Shown: positions 28,504-39,393, counted from the first letter of the stretch. The stretch: DNA of 64,000 bases from Klebsiella quasivariicola (GCF_002269255.1 NZ_CP022823.1:2232001-2296000), one strand, 5' to 3'. Translations and numbers: made by a program. The notes: generated from the letters alone by a model not told the origin.

Positions 28504-31500
28504 ATGACGCGGCGACTGGTGGTGATCGGTAACGGCATGGCGGCCACCCGGCTGGTGCAGCGGCTGGTTGAGCGCGACCCCGCGCGGTTTGCCATTACCG
28601 TCGTCGGCGACGAGCCGCACCCGGCCTATAACCGCATTCAGCTCTCGCCGCTGCTGGCAGGTGAAAAAACGGCGGCGCAGATCCCGTTGCTGCCGGCGGA
28701 GTGGTACACCCGGCACGGGGTGTGCCTGCGGTCTGGCGAGGCGGTCGATGAAGTCGATATTCAGCAACGGCGGCTGCGCATCGCGGAAACCTGGCTGCCG
28801 TGGGATGAGCTGGTGTTCGCCACCGGTTCGCGGCCCTTTATCCCGCCGCTGCCGGGCAGTGATCGTCCGCAGGTTATGCCCTTCCGCACTCTGGCGGACG
28901 TGGAACGTATTCTGGCGATACCCGGCCCGGCGGTGGTGATTGGCGGCGGGGTGCTGGGGGTGGAAGCGGCGGCGGCGCTGCGTCGTCACGGCGGAGAGGT
29001 CACTCTTCTGCATCGCGGCAGCGGATTAATGGCGCCGCTGACCGACGCTTTTGCCGCCGATGAGCTCAGGCAGCAACTTGAAGCACGCGGCATCCGCTGC
29101 GTGCTGGAATGCCGGATCGCCGCCATCGAAGAGGATGGCGTGCGGCTGGCGGACGGGCGCGCTTTCCGTGCCGCCAGAGTGGTGCTGGCCACCGGCGTGC
29201 AGCCTAACAGCCGTCTGGCGGCGCAGAGCGGCGTGCTGTGTCAGCGGGGGATCGTGGTTGACCGCCAGATGGCCGCCTCGCTGCCGGGGATCAGCGCCGT
29301 CGGGGAATGTTGCGAAATTGACGGCCAGACCTGGGGGCTGGTGGCTCCCTGCCTGCGCCAGGCCGAGGTACTGGCGGATCGCCTGTGCGGCGCCCCCGGC
29401 GAGGGCTTTGTCTGGCAGGACGCCGGGACCCGCCTGAAGGTTACCGGCATTGAACTCTTTAGCGCTGGCGAGCAGCAGGCCGGCGAACAGGATGACATCT
29501 ATACCAGCTGGGACCCCATCGATCGCCACTACCGTCGCCTTCTGCTGCGCGACGGCCGCCTGCGCGGCGTGCTGCTGATGGGCGACTGCACCGCCGCCGC
29601 CGCGCTCACCGCGCGCCTGGAAAGCGACGAGCCCGCCACCGCGGACTGGCTTTTTGACCCCTCTTCAACGCAGCCGCAGGCTGCAGGAATGATGACAATG
29701 ACGAAACCTGTATTAGTGCTGGTGGGACATGGCATGGTCGGCCACCATTTTCTCGAACAATGCGTGAGCCGCAATCTGCATCAGCAATATCGAATCGTGG
29801 TGTTTGGCGAAGAGCGTTACCCCGCCTACGACCGGGTACATCTTTCCGAATATTTCGCCGGGCGCAGCGCTCAATCGCTGTCGCTGGTGGCCGATGATTT
29901 CTTTCACCAGCACGGCATCGAACTCCGCCTCGGCGAGGCGGTGGCGACGATCGACCGCGACGCGCGGCTGGTGCGAGATGCCGAGGGACATGAAACCCAC
30001 TGGGATAAACTGGTGCTGGCGACCGGCTCCTATCCCTTTGTTCCGCCGATCCCTGGCAACGATCTCGACGGGTGCTTTGTCTACCGCACTCTTGACGATC
30101 TCGACCGTATCGCCGCCCATGCCGCCGCGGCGAAGACCGGAGTGGTTATCGGCGGCGGCCTGCTCGGGCTGGAGGCGGCTAACGCCCTGAAACAGCTGGG
30201 GCTGGACACGCACGTAGTGGAGTTTGCCCCGAACCTGATGGCCGTCCAGCTGGATAACGGCGGGGCGGCGATGCTGCGGGAGAAGATCGTCGCCCTCGGC
30301 GTGGGGGTGCATACCAGCAAAGCGACCACCGCCATCGTGCGCGAGGCCGACGGCCTGCGGCTGAACTTTGCCGACGGCGGCGCGCTGCGGACCGACATGG
30401 TGGTCTTCTCGGCGGGGATCCGTCCGCAGGACGCGCTGGCCCGCGGTTGCATGCTGCAGGTGGGCGAACGCGGGGGCATTCACATCGACGGCCAGTGCCG
30501 CACCTCTGACCCGGACGTGCTGGCGATAGGCGAATGCGCCCTGTGGGACAATAAAATTTACGGTCTGGTGGCGCCGGGCTATCAGATGGCGCGTATCGCC
30601 GCGGCCACCCTCGCGGGAGAAGACGCCTGCTTTAGCGGCGCCGACATGAGCACCAAACTGAAGCTGCTGGGGGTGGACGTCGCCTCATTTGGCGATGCGC
30701 AGGGGCGCACGCCGGGCTGCCAGAGCTATCAATGGACCGACGGTCCGCAGCAGGTGTACAAAAAAATCGTCGTCAGTCAGGACGGCAAAACCCTGCTTGG
30801 CGGCGTGCTGGTGGGGGAGGCCAGCGACTATGCCACGCTGCTGCAGATGATGCTGAACGGCATGGCGCTGCCGCCGCGTCCGGAGAGCCTGATCCTGCCC
30901 GCGCTGGAGGGCGCCGCGCCGAAGGCGCTCGGCGTCGCGGCGCTGCCCGACAGCGCGCCGATCTGCTCCTGCCATAATGTCAGCAAAGGCGATATCTGCC
31001 AGGCGGTGAACAATGGGGCGGGGGATATGGCGGCGATAAAAAGCTGCACCAGAGCGGCCACCGGCTGCGGCGGCTGCAGCGCGCTGGTGAAACAGGTGAT
31101 GGAGTACCAGCTGGCGGAGCAGGGCGTCGAAGTGAAAAAAGACGTCTGCGAGCATTTCCCGTGGTCGCGCCAGGAGATTTACCACCTGGTACGGGTCAAT
31201 CATATCCATACCTTCGAGCAGCTGATTAGCCGCTACGGCCAGGGACACGGCTGTGATGTCTGCAAACCGCTGGTGGCCTCGGTGCTGGCTTCCTGCTGGA
31301 ACGAGTACCTGCTGAAGCCGGCGCACCTGCCGCTGCAGGATACCAACGACCGCTATTTCGCCAACATTCAGAAGGACGGAACCTATTCGGTGGTGCCGCG
31401 GATGGCGGCAGGGGAAGTGACGCCGGACGGGCTGATCGCTATCGGGCAGATCGCCAAACGTTACCAGCTCTACAGCAAAGTGACCGGCGGCCAGCGTATC

Positions 31501-32571
31501 GATCTGTTTGGCGCGCGGCTGGAACAGCTGCCGGCTATCTGGCGCGAGCTGGCCGACGCCGGGTTTGAAACCGGCCACGCCTACGGCAAGTCGCTGCGCA
31601 CGGTGAAATCCTGCGTCGGCTCAACCTGGTGTCGCTACGGCGTGCAGGACTCCACCGGGCTCGCGGTACGGCTCGAGCATCGCTATAAAGGGCTACGCGC
31701 CCCGCACAAAATCAAGATGGCGGTCTCCGGCTGCACCCGCGAATGCGCTGAAGCCCAGGGGAAAGATATCGGGGTGATTGCCACCGACAAAGGCTGGAAT
31801 CTGTACGTCTGCGGCAACGGCGGGATGAAACCGCGTCACGCCGACCTGTTTGCCAGCGATCTCGACGAAGCGACGCTGATCCGCAGCATCGATCGTCTGC
31901 TGATGTTCTATATCCGTACCGCCGATCGCCTGCAGCGGACCAGCACCTGGATGGATAACCTGGAGGGCGGCGTCGCCTATCTGCGGCAGGTGGTGCTGGA
32001 GGATAGTCTCGGCATTGGCGAGGAGCTGGAGCAGGAGATGGCCCGGATCGTCGACAGCTACCAGTGCGAGTGGCAGACCACCCTCAACGATCCGCAGCGT
32101 CTGGCGCTGTTCCGCTCCTTCGTTAATAGCGACCAGCCGGACGAGGCGGTGCAGCGCCACGAGCTGCGTGGTCAGCCGCAGCTGTTACAGACTGAGACGT
32201 TGCCCGAGGGCGAACTCCCATCCCGGCCGTGGCAGGCGGTATGCGACCTTGACGCCATCCCGGCGCAGGCGGGGATCGGCGCCCGCTTAGGGGAGCGGCA
32301 GATTGCCCTGTTCCGCTTTGGCGATCGGGTCTACGCCCTCGACAACCGCGAGCCGGGCAGCGCGGCCAACGTGCTGTCACGCGGGCTGTTAGGGGACGTC
32401 GGCGGCGAGCCGGTGGTGATTTCCCCGCTGTACAAACAGCGGATTCGCCTGCGCGACGGCTGGCCGTGCGACGGCAGTGAACAGGCGGTACGCGCCTGGC
32501 CGGTGAAAGTGGAAAACGGCAAAGTGTGGGTGGGCAGCCAGCAGCTGCTGGCCCGAGCGGAGGCCTCCTGA
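28504..32571 (+). CDS. nasCB: Fused NasC-NasB assimilatory nitrate/nitrite reductase (electron-transfer subunit + siroheme nitrite reductase)
   Basis: This single uninterrupted gene encodes 1355 residues. Residues 1 to about 395 form a flavoprotein NADH oxidoreductase (NasC-like; FAD motif VIGNGMAA near 7-14, NAD motif VVIGGGVLGVEAA at 144-156). From residue 396 a second, NirB-type protein starts (MMTMTKPVLVLVGHGMVG) with another FAD/NAD module, a BFD-type [2Fe-2S] region (Cys821 onward), siroheme/[4Fe-4S] Cys at 1037, 1043, 1077 and 1081, and a NirD-like C-terminal domain (about 1240-1350). The second part from Met399 is 957 residues, the length I recall for K. oxytoca NasB. A GCAGGA lies before the internal ATGs, so NasB could also be made separately. 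It overlaps nasA by 1 base. Confidence 0.9.
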   Translation: MTRRLVVIGNGMAATRLVQRLVERDPARFAITVVGDEPHPAYNRIQLSPLLAGEKTAAQIPLLPAEWYTRHGVCLRSGEAVDEVDIQQRRLRIAETWLPWDELVFATGSRPFIPPLPGSDRPQVMPFRTLADVERILAIPGPAVVIGGGVLGVEAAAALRRHGGEVTLLHRGSGLMAPLTDAFAADELRQQLEARGIRCVLECRIAAIEEDGVRLADGRAFRAARVVLATGVQPNSRLAAQSGVLCQRGIVVDRQMAASLPGISAVGECCEIDGQTWGLVAPCLRQAEVLADRLCGAPGEGFVWQDAGTRLKVTGIELFSAGEQQAGEQDDIYTSWDPIDRHYRRLLLRDGRLRGVLLMGDCTAAAALTARLESDEPATADWLFDPSSTQPQAAGMMTMTKPVLVLVGHGMVGHHFLEQCVSRNLHQQYRIVVFGEERYPAYDRVHLSEYFAGRSAQSLSLVADDFFHQHGIELRLGEAVATIDRDARLVRDAEGHETHWDKLVLATGSYPFVPPIPGNDLDGCFVYRTLDDLDRIAAHAAAAKTGVVIGGGLLGLEAANALKQLGLDTHVVEFAPNLMAVQLDNGGAAMLREKIVALGVGVHTSKATTAIVREADGLRLNFADGGALRTDMVVFSAGIRPQDALARGCMLQVGERGGIHIDGQCRTSDPDVLAIGECALWDNKIYGLVAPGYQMARIAAATLAGEDACFSGADMSTKLKLLGVDVASFGDAQGRTPGCQSYQWTDGPQQVYKKIVVSQDGKTLLGGVLVGEASDYATLLQMMLNGMALPPRPESLILPALEGAAPKALGVAALPDSAPICSCHNVSKGDICQAVNNGAGDMAAIKSCTRAATGCGGCSALVKQVMEYQLAEQGVEVKKDVCEHFPWSRQEIYHLVRVNHIHTFEQLISRYGQGHGCDVCKPLVASVLASCWNEYLLKPAHLPLQDTNDRYFANIQKDGTYSVVPRMAAGEVTPDGLIAIGQIAKRYQLYSKVTGGQRIDLFGARLEQLPAIWRELADAGFETGHAYGKSLRTVKSCVGSTWCRYGVQDSTGLAVRLEHRYKGLRAPHKIKMAVSGCTRECAEAQGKDIGVIATDKGWNLYVCGNGGMKPRHADLFASDLDEATLIRSIDRLLMFYIRTADRLQRTSTWMDNLEGGVAYLRQVVLEDSLGIGEELEQEMARIVDSYQCEWQTTLNDPQRLALFRSFVNSDQPDEAVQRHELRGQPQLLQTETLPEGELPSRPWQAVCDLDAIPAQAGIGARLGERQIALFRFGDRVYALDNREPGSAANVLSRGLLGDVGGEPVVISPLYKQRIRLRDGWPCDGSEQAVRAWPVKVENGKVWVGSQQLLARAEAS

Positions 32572-35171
32572 TGCAGACCATCCGAACGACCTGCCCCTAC
32601 TGCGGCGTAGGCTGCGGGGTGCTGGCGAGCGTGGACGACGCGGGGCAGGTGAGCGTGCGCGGCGACGATCAGCACCCGGCCAACCTCGGCCGCCTGTGCG
32701 TCAAAGGGGCGGCCCTTGGGGAGACCACGGGCCTGGCGGGGCGGCTGCTGGCGCCGGAGGTGGACGGCCAGCAGGTAGCCTGGTCTCAGGCGCTGGCGGA
32801 GACCGCTGCGCGCCTGCAACAGGTTATCGACCAGCACGGCCCGCAGGCGGTGGCCTTTTACGCCTCCGGCCAGCTGTTAACCGAGGATTACTATGCCGCC
32901 AACAAGCTGATGAAGGGATTTATCGGCGCGGCGAACATCGACACCAATTCGCGGCTGTGTATGTCGTCGGCGGTGACCGGCTACAAGCGGGCCTTTGGCG
33001 CCGATGTGGTGCCCTGTAGCTATGAGGATGTGGAAAACAGCGATCTGGTGGTGCTGGTCGGCTCGAACGCCGCCTGGGCGCATCCGGTGCTGTTCCAGCG
33101 GCTGGCGCAGGCGAAGCGGGATAATCCCCGATTGCGGATCGTGGTGATCGACCCCCGGCGCACCGCTACCTGCGAGATCGCCGACCGCCATCTGGCGCTG
33201 GCCCCAGGAAGCGACGGCGGGTTGTTTGCGGGGCTGCTTAACGCCCTGGCTGAGGCAGGAGCCTGCGTCGATGGCTTTCGCGACGGCCCGCAGGCGCTGG
33301 CCGCCGCCCGCGGCTGGGACGTGGCGAGGGTGGCGGCCTTTTGCGGTCTGCCTGCCGATGAGGTGGCGGGATTCTATCGCGAGTTCATCGCCGCCCCGCG
33401 GGCGATCACCCTCTACACCATGGGAATCAATCAATCCGCCAGCGGCAGCGACAAATGTAACGCCATCATCAACGTCCATCTGGCCAGCGGGAAGTATGGC
33501 CGCCGCGGATGCGGCCCCTTTTCGCTGACCGGTCAACCCAACGCCATGGGCGGCCGCGAAGTCGGCGGGCTGGCGACGATGCTGGCGGCGCACATGGATT
33601 TTGTGCCAGACGATCTGCAGCGGCTGGCCCGCTTCTGGGGGACGGAACGGCTGGCGCAGACCCCCGGGCTGACCGCCGTGGAGCTGTTTGCCGCCATTGG
33701 CCGCGGCGAGGTCAAAGCGGTCTGGATCATGGGTACCAACCCGGTGGTGTCGCTCCCTGACAGCCACGCGGTGAGCCAGGCGCTGGCCGCCTGTCCGCTG
33801 GTGATCGTCTCGGATGTCGCCGCCCAGACCGATACCGGACGTTTCGCCCACATCCGCTTTCCAGCGCTGGCCTGGGGCGAGAAGAATGGCACGGTCACCA
33901 ACTCGGAGCGGCGGATCTCCCGTCAGCGCAGCTTTCTGCCGCCGCCGGGGGAGGCGAAAGCGGACTGGTGGATCATCGCCAGAGTGGGCCAGGCTCTGGG
34001 GTATCGCGAGGCGTTTGCCTGGCAGCATCCGCATGACGTCTTCCGCGAGCATGCGGCGCTGTCCGGTTTCGAAAACGACGGCCAGCGGGCGTTTGATATC
34101 GGCGCGCTGGCGGATCTCAGCCGTGAGGCGTGGGACACCATGCCGCCGGTGCGCTGGCCGGTCAGCCGCAGCGAGGTCGCCTGGGATATCACGCGCGGCT
34201 GGCATGGCGATGGCAGGCTGCGGATGGTGCCGGTGACGCCTCAACCGACCCGGGCGACAACCGATGCCTTTTATCCGCTGATCCTCAACAGCGGGCGGAT
34301 CCGCGATCAGTGGCACACCATGACCCGTACCGGCGCGGTGCCGCGGCTGATGCAGCATATCGCTGAGCCAATGGTGGAGGTGGCGCCGCAGGATGCCGTT
34401 CGCTATCAGCTTCCCGCTGACGGGCTGGCGCGGATCTGGTCGCGGCATGGGGTGATGGTGGCGAAAGTGGCGATCAGCGAAGGGCAGCGCCCCGGCTCGC
34501 TGTTTGTTCCGATGCACTGGAACAACCAGTTTGCCCGTCAGGGGCGGGTAAATAACCTGCTGGCCGCCGTCACGGACCCGTATTCCGGCCAGCCGGAAAG
34601 TAAACAGGCGGCGGTGGCCATCGCCGCCTGGCAACCGGCCTGGCACAGCGAGCTTTTTTGCCGCGAACCGTTACCATTTCCTGCGGCCTGGCACTGGCGG
34701 CGGCGGGCGGCGCCAGGCGTGCTGCACTACTCGCTGGCCGGGGAGGCATCTGCCCGACAGTGGCTCAGCGCGTGGTGCGCCCGGCGCGGCTGGCAGTTAC
34801 AGGTGGCTGACGGCGGCGCGGTGTGGAACCTGCTGGCCTGGCATCAGGGAAGGCTGATGCTCGGCTGGTGGAGCGATGCGCGCGAGCCGGCGGTTGATTG
34901 CGCATGGATAAGCGCTGCCTTTGCCGCGCCGCCGTCCGATGCCGTCCAGCGACATGCCTTGCTTAGCGGCCGACCGGGCGCCGCCGTCGCGCCGCGGGGG
35001 CGGATCGTCTGCAGCTGCTTTGGGGTGGGGGAATGGTCAATTAACGAGGCCATCGCCAGCGGCTGCGCCAGCGTCGGGGCGCTGGGTGGGAAGCTGAAAT
35101 GCGGGACCAACTGCGGCTCTTGCGTGCCGGAGCTCAACGCGCTGCTGGCGGCGCAACGAACCCGGGCGTAA
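32571..35171 (+). CDS. nasA: Assimilatory nitrate reductase catalytic subunit NasA
   Basis: The 866-residue molybdopterin oxidoreductase reduces nitrate to nitrite in the cytoplasm for assimilation. The N-terminal [4Fe-4S] motif is CPYCGVGC (Cys8, 11, 15) plus Cys near 43. The Mo-bis-MGD domains fill the middle. A C-terminal BFD-like [2Fe-2S] domain (VCSCFGVGEWSINEAI, CGTNCGSC) receives electrons from NasC. The ATG overlaps the preceding stop as TGATG. A longer frame from 32526 is not needed. The length equals K. oxytoca NasA as I recall it. Confidence 0.96.
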   Translation: MQTIRTTCPYCGVGCGVLASVDDAGQVSVRGDDQHPANLGRLCVKGAALGETTGLAGRLLAPEVDGQQVAWSQALAETAARLQQVIDQHGPQAVAFYASGQLLTEDYYAANKLMKGFIGAANIDTNSRLCMSSAVTGYKRAFGADVVPCSYEDVENSDLVVLVGSNAAWAHPVLFQRLAQAKRDNPRLRIVVIDPRRTATCEIADRHLALAPGSDGGLFAGLLNALAEAGACVDGFRDGPQALAAARGWDVARVAAFCGLPADEVAGFYREFIAAPRAITLYTMGINQSASGSDKCNAIINVHLASGKYGRRGCGPFSLTGQPNAMGGREVGGLATMLAAHMDFVPDDLQRLARFWGTERLAQTPGLTAVELFAAIGRGEVKAVWIMGTNPVVSLPDSHAVSQALAACPLVIVSDVAAQTDTGRFAHIRFPALAWGEKNGTVTNSERRISRQRSFLPPPGEAKADWWIIARVGQALGYREAFAWQHPHDVFREHAALSGFENDGQRAFDIGALADLSREAWDTMPPVRWPVSRSEVAWDITRGWHGDGRLRMVPVTPQPTRATTDAFYPLILNSGRIRDQWHTMTRTGAVPRLMQHIAEPMVEVAPQDAVRYQLPADGLARIWSRHGVMVAKVAISEGQRPGSLFVPMHWNNQFARQGRVNNLLAAVTDPYSGQPESKQAAVAIAAWQPAWHSELFCREPLPFPAAWHWRRRAAPGVLHYSLAGEASARQWLSAWCARRGWQLQVADGGAVWNLLAWHQGRLMLGWWSDAREPAVDCAWISAAFAAPPSDAVQRHALLSGRPGAAVAPRGRIVCSCFGVGEWSINEAIASGCASVGALGGKLKCGTNCGSCVPELNALLAAQRTRA

Positions 35172-35192
35172 CGGTGGCGCGCAGCGACGCCT

Positions 35193-35223
35193 CCGGTTGG
35201 GCGGCACCTTACCCAACCGGTTT
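35193..35223 (+). terminator. Putative terminator after nasA
   Basis: A 9-bp perfect stem, CCGGTTGGG/CCCAACCGG, with a 10-base loop is followed by TTT, 20 bases after nasA. The U-tract is short, so efficiency is uncertain. Confidence 0.65.
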
Positions 35224-35322
35224 CAGCTTATTCCTGGAATTGCCCACAGGGCTGCGGGAGCAGGGAAAAAACGATAAACTAACACTTCTATCCATTTTTG
35301 TGAGCTTGCGCAAACTCTGTTA

Positions 35323-36705
35323 ATGCCTGTGTCGTTCCGTTTGTTGCCAACGTTGACCTTTCTCCTGCTGTTGCCGGGCGTTCCCGTCTGGGCGCTGACC
35401 GCCAGCGACACCACCCGCCCTGCGCAAGCGCAAGATCCGCTGCCCGATATGGGGATTGCTCCCCAGGTTGATGACGACGCCCGGCACTTTGCCGAAGTGG
35501 CGAAGAAGTTTGGCGAGGCCAGCATGAGCGACAATGGTCTGACGGCGGGTGAACAGGCGCAGCTGTTTGCCATCAGTAAAATCGGCAATGAAGTGAGTCA
35601 TCAGCTGGAGAGTTGGCTCTCGCCGTGGGGCAACGCCAATGTCGACCTGCTGGTCGATAAAGAGGGTAAGTTCACCGGCAGTAAAGGGAGCTGGTTCGTA
35701 CCGTTGCAGGATAATGACCGCTACCTGACGTGGAACCAGTACTCGGTGACCCAACGCGAGAACGATCTGGTAGGCAACATCGGGCTTGGCCAGCGTTGGC
35801 GGGTCGGCGGCTGGCTGCTGGGCTATAACTCGTTTTACGACAAAGTACTGAGCGAAAGCCTGGCGCGTGGCAGTGTTGGCGCCGAGGCATGGGGAGAATA
35901 TCTCCGCTTGTCGGCAAACTACTACCATCCGCTGGGCGACTGGCAACTGCGCGAGAATCAGACTCAGGAGCAGCGGATGGCTACGGGATATGATGTCACC
36001 GCCCAGGCGCGGCTGCCGTTCTATCAGCACATTAATACCAGCGTCAGCGTTGAACAGTATTTCGGCGACAGCGTCGATCTGTTTCATACCGGCACCGGCT
36101 ACCACAACCCGGTGGCCGTCTCCGTCGGACTCAATTACACCCCGGTCCCCCTGGTCACCGTGACCGCCAAGCATAAACAGGGGGAAAATGGCGTCAGTCA
36201 GAACAATGTTGGCCTGAAGCTTAACTACCGCTTTGGCGTACCCCTTAAGCAGCAGCTGGCGGCAGACGAGGTGGCGATCAGCAACTCGCTGCGCGGGAGC
36301 CGCTTCGATAGTCCGGAGCGGGATAATCTGCCGGTGGTGGAGTATCGTCAGCGCAAAAATCTGACGGTCTATCTGGCCACGCCGCCCTGGGATCTGCAGT
36401 CCGGGGAGACGGTGCAGTTGAAGCTGCAGATCCATAGTCTGCATGGCATCAAGGCGCTGCACTGGCAGGGAGACACCCAGGCCCTCAGCCTGACGCCGCC
36501 GGTAGATGCCAGCAGCCCCGATGGCTGGAGCATCATTATGCCGATGTGGAACAGTGAACCGGGCGCCGCGAACCGCTGGCGCCTGTCGGTGGTGGTGGAG
36601 GATAAACAGGGGCAGCGCGTCTCCTCCAATGAGATCGCCCTGGCGCTGACCGAGCCGCTGGTCAAGTTTACCACGCCAGGCGTCTCCTGGACGGACTCGC
36701 CTTAG
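35323..36705 (+). CDS. ychO: Inverse autotransporter-type outer-membrane protein YchO (invasin/intimin family)
   Basis: The 460-residue protein has a signal peptide (cut near residue 25), then an inverse autotransporter beta-barrel domain (about 90-320) as in intimin and invasin, e.g. [17 protein letters not shown] and the NYYHPLGDW segment. The C-terminal ~120 residues form one Ig-like domain. E. coli YchO (464) is similar, and its role in adhesion is not well defined. The gene ends head-on with narL, overlapping by 4 bases. Confidence 0.92.
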   Translation: MPVSFRLLPTLTFLLLLPGVPVWALTASDTTRPAQAQDPLPDMGIAPQVDDDARHFAEVAKKFGEASMSDNGLTAGEQAQLFAISKIGNEVSHQLESWLSPWGNANVDLLVDKEGKFTGSKGSWFVPLQDNDRYLTWNQYSVTQRENDLVGNIGLGQRWRVGGWLLGYNSFYDKVLSESLARGSVGAEAWGEYLRLSANYYHPLGDWQLRENQTQEQRMATGYDVTAQARLPFYQHINTSVSVEQYFGDSVDLFHTGTGYHNPVAVSVGLNYTPVPLVTVTAKHKQGENGVSQNNVGLKLNYRFGVPLKQQLAADEVAISNSLRGSRFDSPERDNLPVVEYRQRKNLTVYLATPPWDLQSGETVQLKLQIHSLHGIKALHWQGDTQALSLTPPVDASSPDGWSIIMPMWNSEPGAANRWRLSVVVEDKQGQRVSSNEIALALTEPLVKFTTPGVSWTDSP

Positions 36706-37352
36706 AAGATTCGCTCCTGGTGGACCCATACCGCCGCTTCCACGCGGGATTTGAGCTTCATTTTCTTCAGCATGTGCTTTACGTGTACTTTGACGGTGCT
36801 TTCGGTGATATCCAGGCGACGGGCGATCATTTTGTTCGGCAGTCCCTGGGCTATCAGCTTGAGAATGTCGCGCTCGCGCGGGGTCAGCTGGCTGATGTCC
36901 CGATCGGAGGTGGCGCGGTTGGCGCGCAGGCTGGCGGCCAGCACCGGCGTTAATGCTTCGCTTAATACCATCTCTCCGGCGGCCGCCTGCTGCAGCGCTT
37001 TCAGCAGATCTTCCGGTTCCATGTCCTTCAACAAATAGCCATCGGCGCCGCGCTTCAGGGCGGTGACAACGTCCTCTTCATGGTTGGAGACGCTGAAGAC
37101 CACTACCCGGCCAGAAAGGGATTTCTCACGCAGCTTATCCAGCGTCTCCAGACCGTTCATGCCCGGCATATTAAGGTCCAGCAGGATCAGGTCAGGATCC
37201 AGCGACTCGGCCAGCTCGATACCTTGCGCGCCATTGCTGGCCTCGCCAATCACCTGGATGTCCGGCGCCATGCTGATCAACTGTTTCACGCCGGTGCGCA
37301 GCATCGGATGGTCGTCAATGAGAAGGATAGTTGCCCGTTCCTGTTGACTCAT
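36702..37352 (-). CDS. narL: Nitrate/nitrite response regulator NarL
   Basis: The 216-residue protein has an N-terminal receiver with phospho-acceptor Asp59 ([13 protein letters not shown]) and a C-terminal LuxR/GerE helix-turn-helix (about 150-212, [25 protein letters not shown]). Phosphorylated by NarX, it binds TACYYMT heptamers and controls narK and narG, both in this window. It follows narX after 10 bases that contain a GGAGAC ribosome site, so the two are co-transcribed. Confidence 0.98.
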   Translation of the reverse strand: MSQQERATILLIDDHPMLRTGVKQLISMAPDIQVIGEASNGAQGIELAESLDPDLILLDLNMPGMNGLETLDKLREKSLSGRVVVFSVSNHEEDVVTALKRGADGYLLKDMEPEDLLKALQQAAAGEMVLSEALTPVLAASLRANRATSDRDISQLTPRERDILKLIAQGLPNKMIARRLDITESTVKVHVKHMLKKMKLKSRVEAAVWVHQERIF

Positions 37353-37362
37353 GAGGGTCTCC

Positions 37363-39141
37363 TTATTGGATGGAAAACGTTTTTTCCGGGATAAACGTGA
37401 CGATCACTTCGGTTCCACCGGTTTCCCGGCGTCGTACCTGACAGTCACCGCGCAAGCTCTGGGCGCGATCCCGCATAATAATTAAACCGTAATGGTTACT
37501 CCGTTCGGCGTGGTCCGGTACGCCGCGGCCGTTATCCGCTACCACCAGACGAACCTGATTATCGCGTTGTGACACCGTCACGGTTACTTCGGTTGCGCTG
37601 GCATGCTTCAGAGCGTTGCTCAACGCTTCGCGAGCGATCTGCAGCAGGTGGATCGCCTGATGCGAGGGCACAAAGCGCGGCGGGAGCTGGTAATCAAGCT
37701 GCACCGTAAAGCCGAAGTGGGCGCTGTACTCCTGACAGCTGGCCTCCAGCGCCGGGCGCAGCCCCGGCTCGGTCAACTGCAGGCGGAAGGTGGTTAACAG
37801 CTCCCGCAGCTGGGCCCACGAGGTATTCAGTTCGTTACGGATCTGCCCCAGCAGCTGGCGGCTTTCCGTCGGCAAGGCGTCGCCTTGCATCTGCAGACAG
37901 CTAACCTGCATCTTCATACAGGATAGCGACTGGGCGATGGAGTCGTGCAGCTCGCGGGCGATAGTGGCCCGTTCTTCCATGACGATCAGCTGCTGCTGCT
38001 TCTCCTGATGGCGGTCCAGCGCCAGGGTGCTGGTCAGCTGTTCCACCAGGGTATCCACCAGCTGCTGCTGATCGTGGCTGAGATGGCGGCCAACCGGCAG
38101 CGTCGCCAGCAGGATGCCGTACTGACTATGCGCATCTGACAGCCGCCACTTCAGCGTTGTTCCGCCATCCGGCAGCGGCGGCAGATTGCGTGGACAGAGG
38201 TAGCAGCCTTTATCATCACAGTCATCATCCGAGTGGCAGGTAAACTCCTGGTGATTATCTTCGTCTTCCAGGTCGTAAACCCGTACCTCGATATCGCGCA
38301 GCAGCGTCAGCCCCTGCAGGCCATTCAGTACCGGCGAAATACGTTCGCAGAGCGGGGCGCTGGAGTGCAGCCGGCGGTTGGCCTGCCATAAGAAAGCGAG
38401 GATCTCGTTCTTCTGCTCCAGTCCGGCAGTCTTCTCCTGCACCCGCCGCTCGAGCACGGCATAGCTTTCCGCCAGCTCTTCCGACATGTTATTCAGCGCC
38501 ATGCCCAGGGTCGCCATTTCGTTGCGGCCGCTGATGTGCGCCCGCTGGGTGAAATCACGCTGGCTCACCGCGCGCGCCATGCTCAGCAGCTGTTTCCACG
38601 GCCGCAGCAGGCGGGCGCGTAGCCAGATGATAGTGAAGATCAGCAGCAGCGCCATACCAATGGCGAGGATGCGATGGATCCAGACCACCCGTTCGATACG
38701 CTGCTCGGTGGTGTGGTCGAATGCGGTGACCAACTGGTCGATACGATCGACAAAGTCGGCGACATCCTGGGCCACTTCCGCCTGATTGACTGCGCGCTGC
38801 ATGCCGGGGGCCAGCGCCAGCTGCCAGTACTGCTGCAGGGCTTTAAGCTGGATTTCCTGGCCGTCGCGGCGGGCGGAATTTTGCAGCTCCGGGCTGAAGA
38901 CGGTGGCGGTCATGTCCGCCACCAGTTTTTGATCGTTTTCATTCAGCGGGATCGCCGCCAGCAGCCGGTAGCTTTGCATACGCAATGAACCGGCCTTGTT
39001 AATGGCGTGCGCGCTGCCCTGCACGCCGTTCACCAGGCGCGCGGAGATCGCCATGCCGGCGACGCCAATAATCGTGGCGAGCAGCACGATTAACGCCAGT
39101 TGATTGACCAGCGTCAGCGGGGTAAAAAGACGTTTTAACAT
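37363..39141 (-). CDS. narX: Nitrate/nitrite sensor histidine kinase NarX
   Basis: The 592-residue membrane kinase has two membrane helices (about 13-35 and 155-176) around a periplasmic nitrate-sensing domain. The P-box [13 protein letters not shown] is at residues 48-60. A HAMP linker, a Cys-rich central module ([17 protein letters not shown]) and a HisKA_3 domain with [16 protein letters not shown] (phospho-His about 399) follow, then a HATPase domain ([10 protein letters not shown]). It phosphorylates NarL. It diverges from narK across 312 bases. Confidence 0.97.
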   Translation of the reverse strand: MLKRLFTPLTLVNQLALIVLLATIIGVAGMAISARLVNGVQGSAHAINKAGSLRMQSYRLLAAIPLNENDQKLVADMTATVFSPELQNSARRDGQEIQLKALQQYWQLALAPGMQRAVNQAEVAQDVADFVDRIDQLVTAFDHTTEQRIERVVWIHRILAIGMALLLIFTIIWLRARLLRPWKQLLSMARAVSQRDFTQRAHISGRNEMATLGMALNNMSEELAESYAVLERRVQEKTAGLEQKNEILAFLWQANRRLHSSAPLCERISPVLNGLQGLTLLRDIEVRVYDLEDEDNHQEFTCHSDDDCDDKGCYLCPRNLPPLPDGGTTLKWRLSDAHSQYGILLATLPVGRHLSHDQQQLVDTLVEQLTSTLALDRHQEKQQQLIVMEERATIARELHDSIAQSLSCMKMQVSCLQMQGDALPTESRQLLGQIRNELNTSWAQLRELLTTFRLQLTEPGLRPALEASCQEYSAHFGFTVQLDYQLPPRFVPSHQAIHLLQIAREALSNALKHASATEVTVTVSQRDNQVRLVVADNGRGVPDHAERSNHYGLIIMRDRAQSLRGDCQVRRRETGGTEVIVTFIPEKTFSIQ

Positions 39142-39210
39142 GGAATGCGTGGCTCCTGAACCGGGGATCTCTCCGGGAGTGGCGCTTATTCTCGGCTATC
39201 CCCTGGAGTA

Positions 39211-39237
39211 TACCCATACCCCTAAAGAGTTACTCCT
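39211..39237 (+). promoter_or_regulatory. Cluster of three NarL heptamers
   Basis: TACCCAT (39211), TACCCCT (39217) and TACTCCT (39231) each match TACYYMT perfectly, about 170-200 bases upstream of the FNR site. They resemble the activating NarL sites of E. coli narK. Confidence 0.75.
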
Positions 39238-39379
39238 TAATTGTCGGTGGTAGGTGGCGTTGGGGGAGGGGTTATACGGAACCCGGCAGTCGCGTGAAAA
39301 ACCACACTTTTTTCCCCACCATTCTCTACTCACTTCGGAGCATGGTTTATTTTTGCACAAATTAGTGCGCGCTTTTCCT

Positions 39380-39393
39380 TTGATTTATATCAA
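39380..39393 (+). promoter_or_regulatory. FNR site of narK
   Basis: TTGAT-TTAT-ATCAA is a perfect FNR consensus. A -10-like TAAGGT lies about 28 bases downstream (39415-39420), which places the FNR centre near -41.5 of a start around 39428, a class II FNR promoter. Confidence 0.85.

Noticed and set aside
32877..34646. 589-residue open frame on the minus strand opposite nasA
   Set aside because: Codon-bias shadow in GC-rich DNA; no domain and no ribosome site supporting it.
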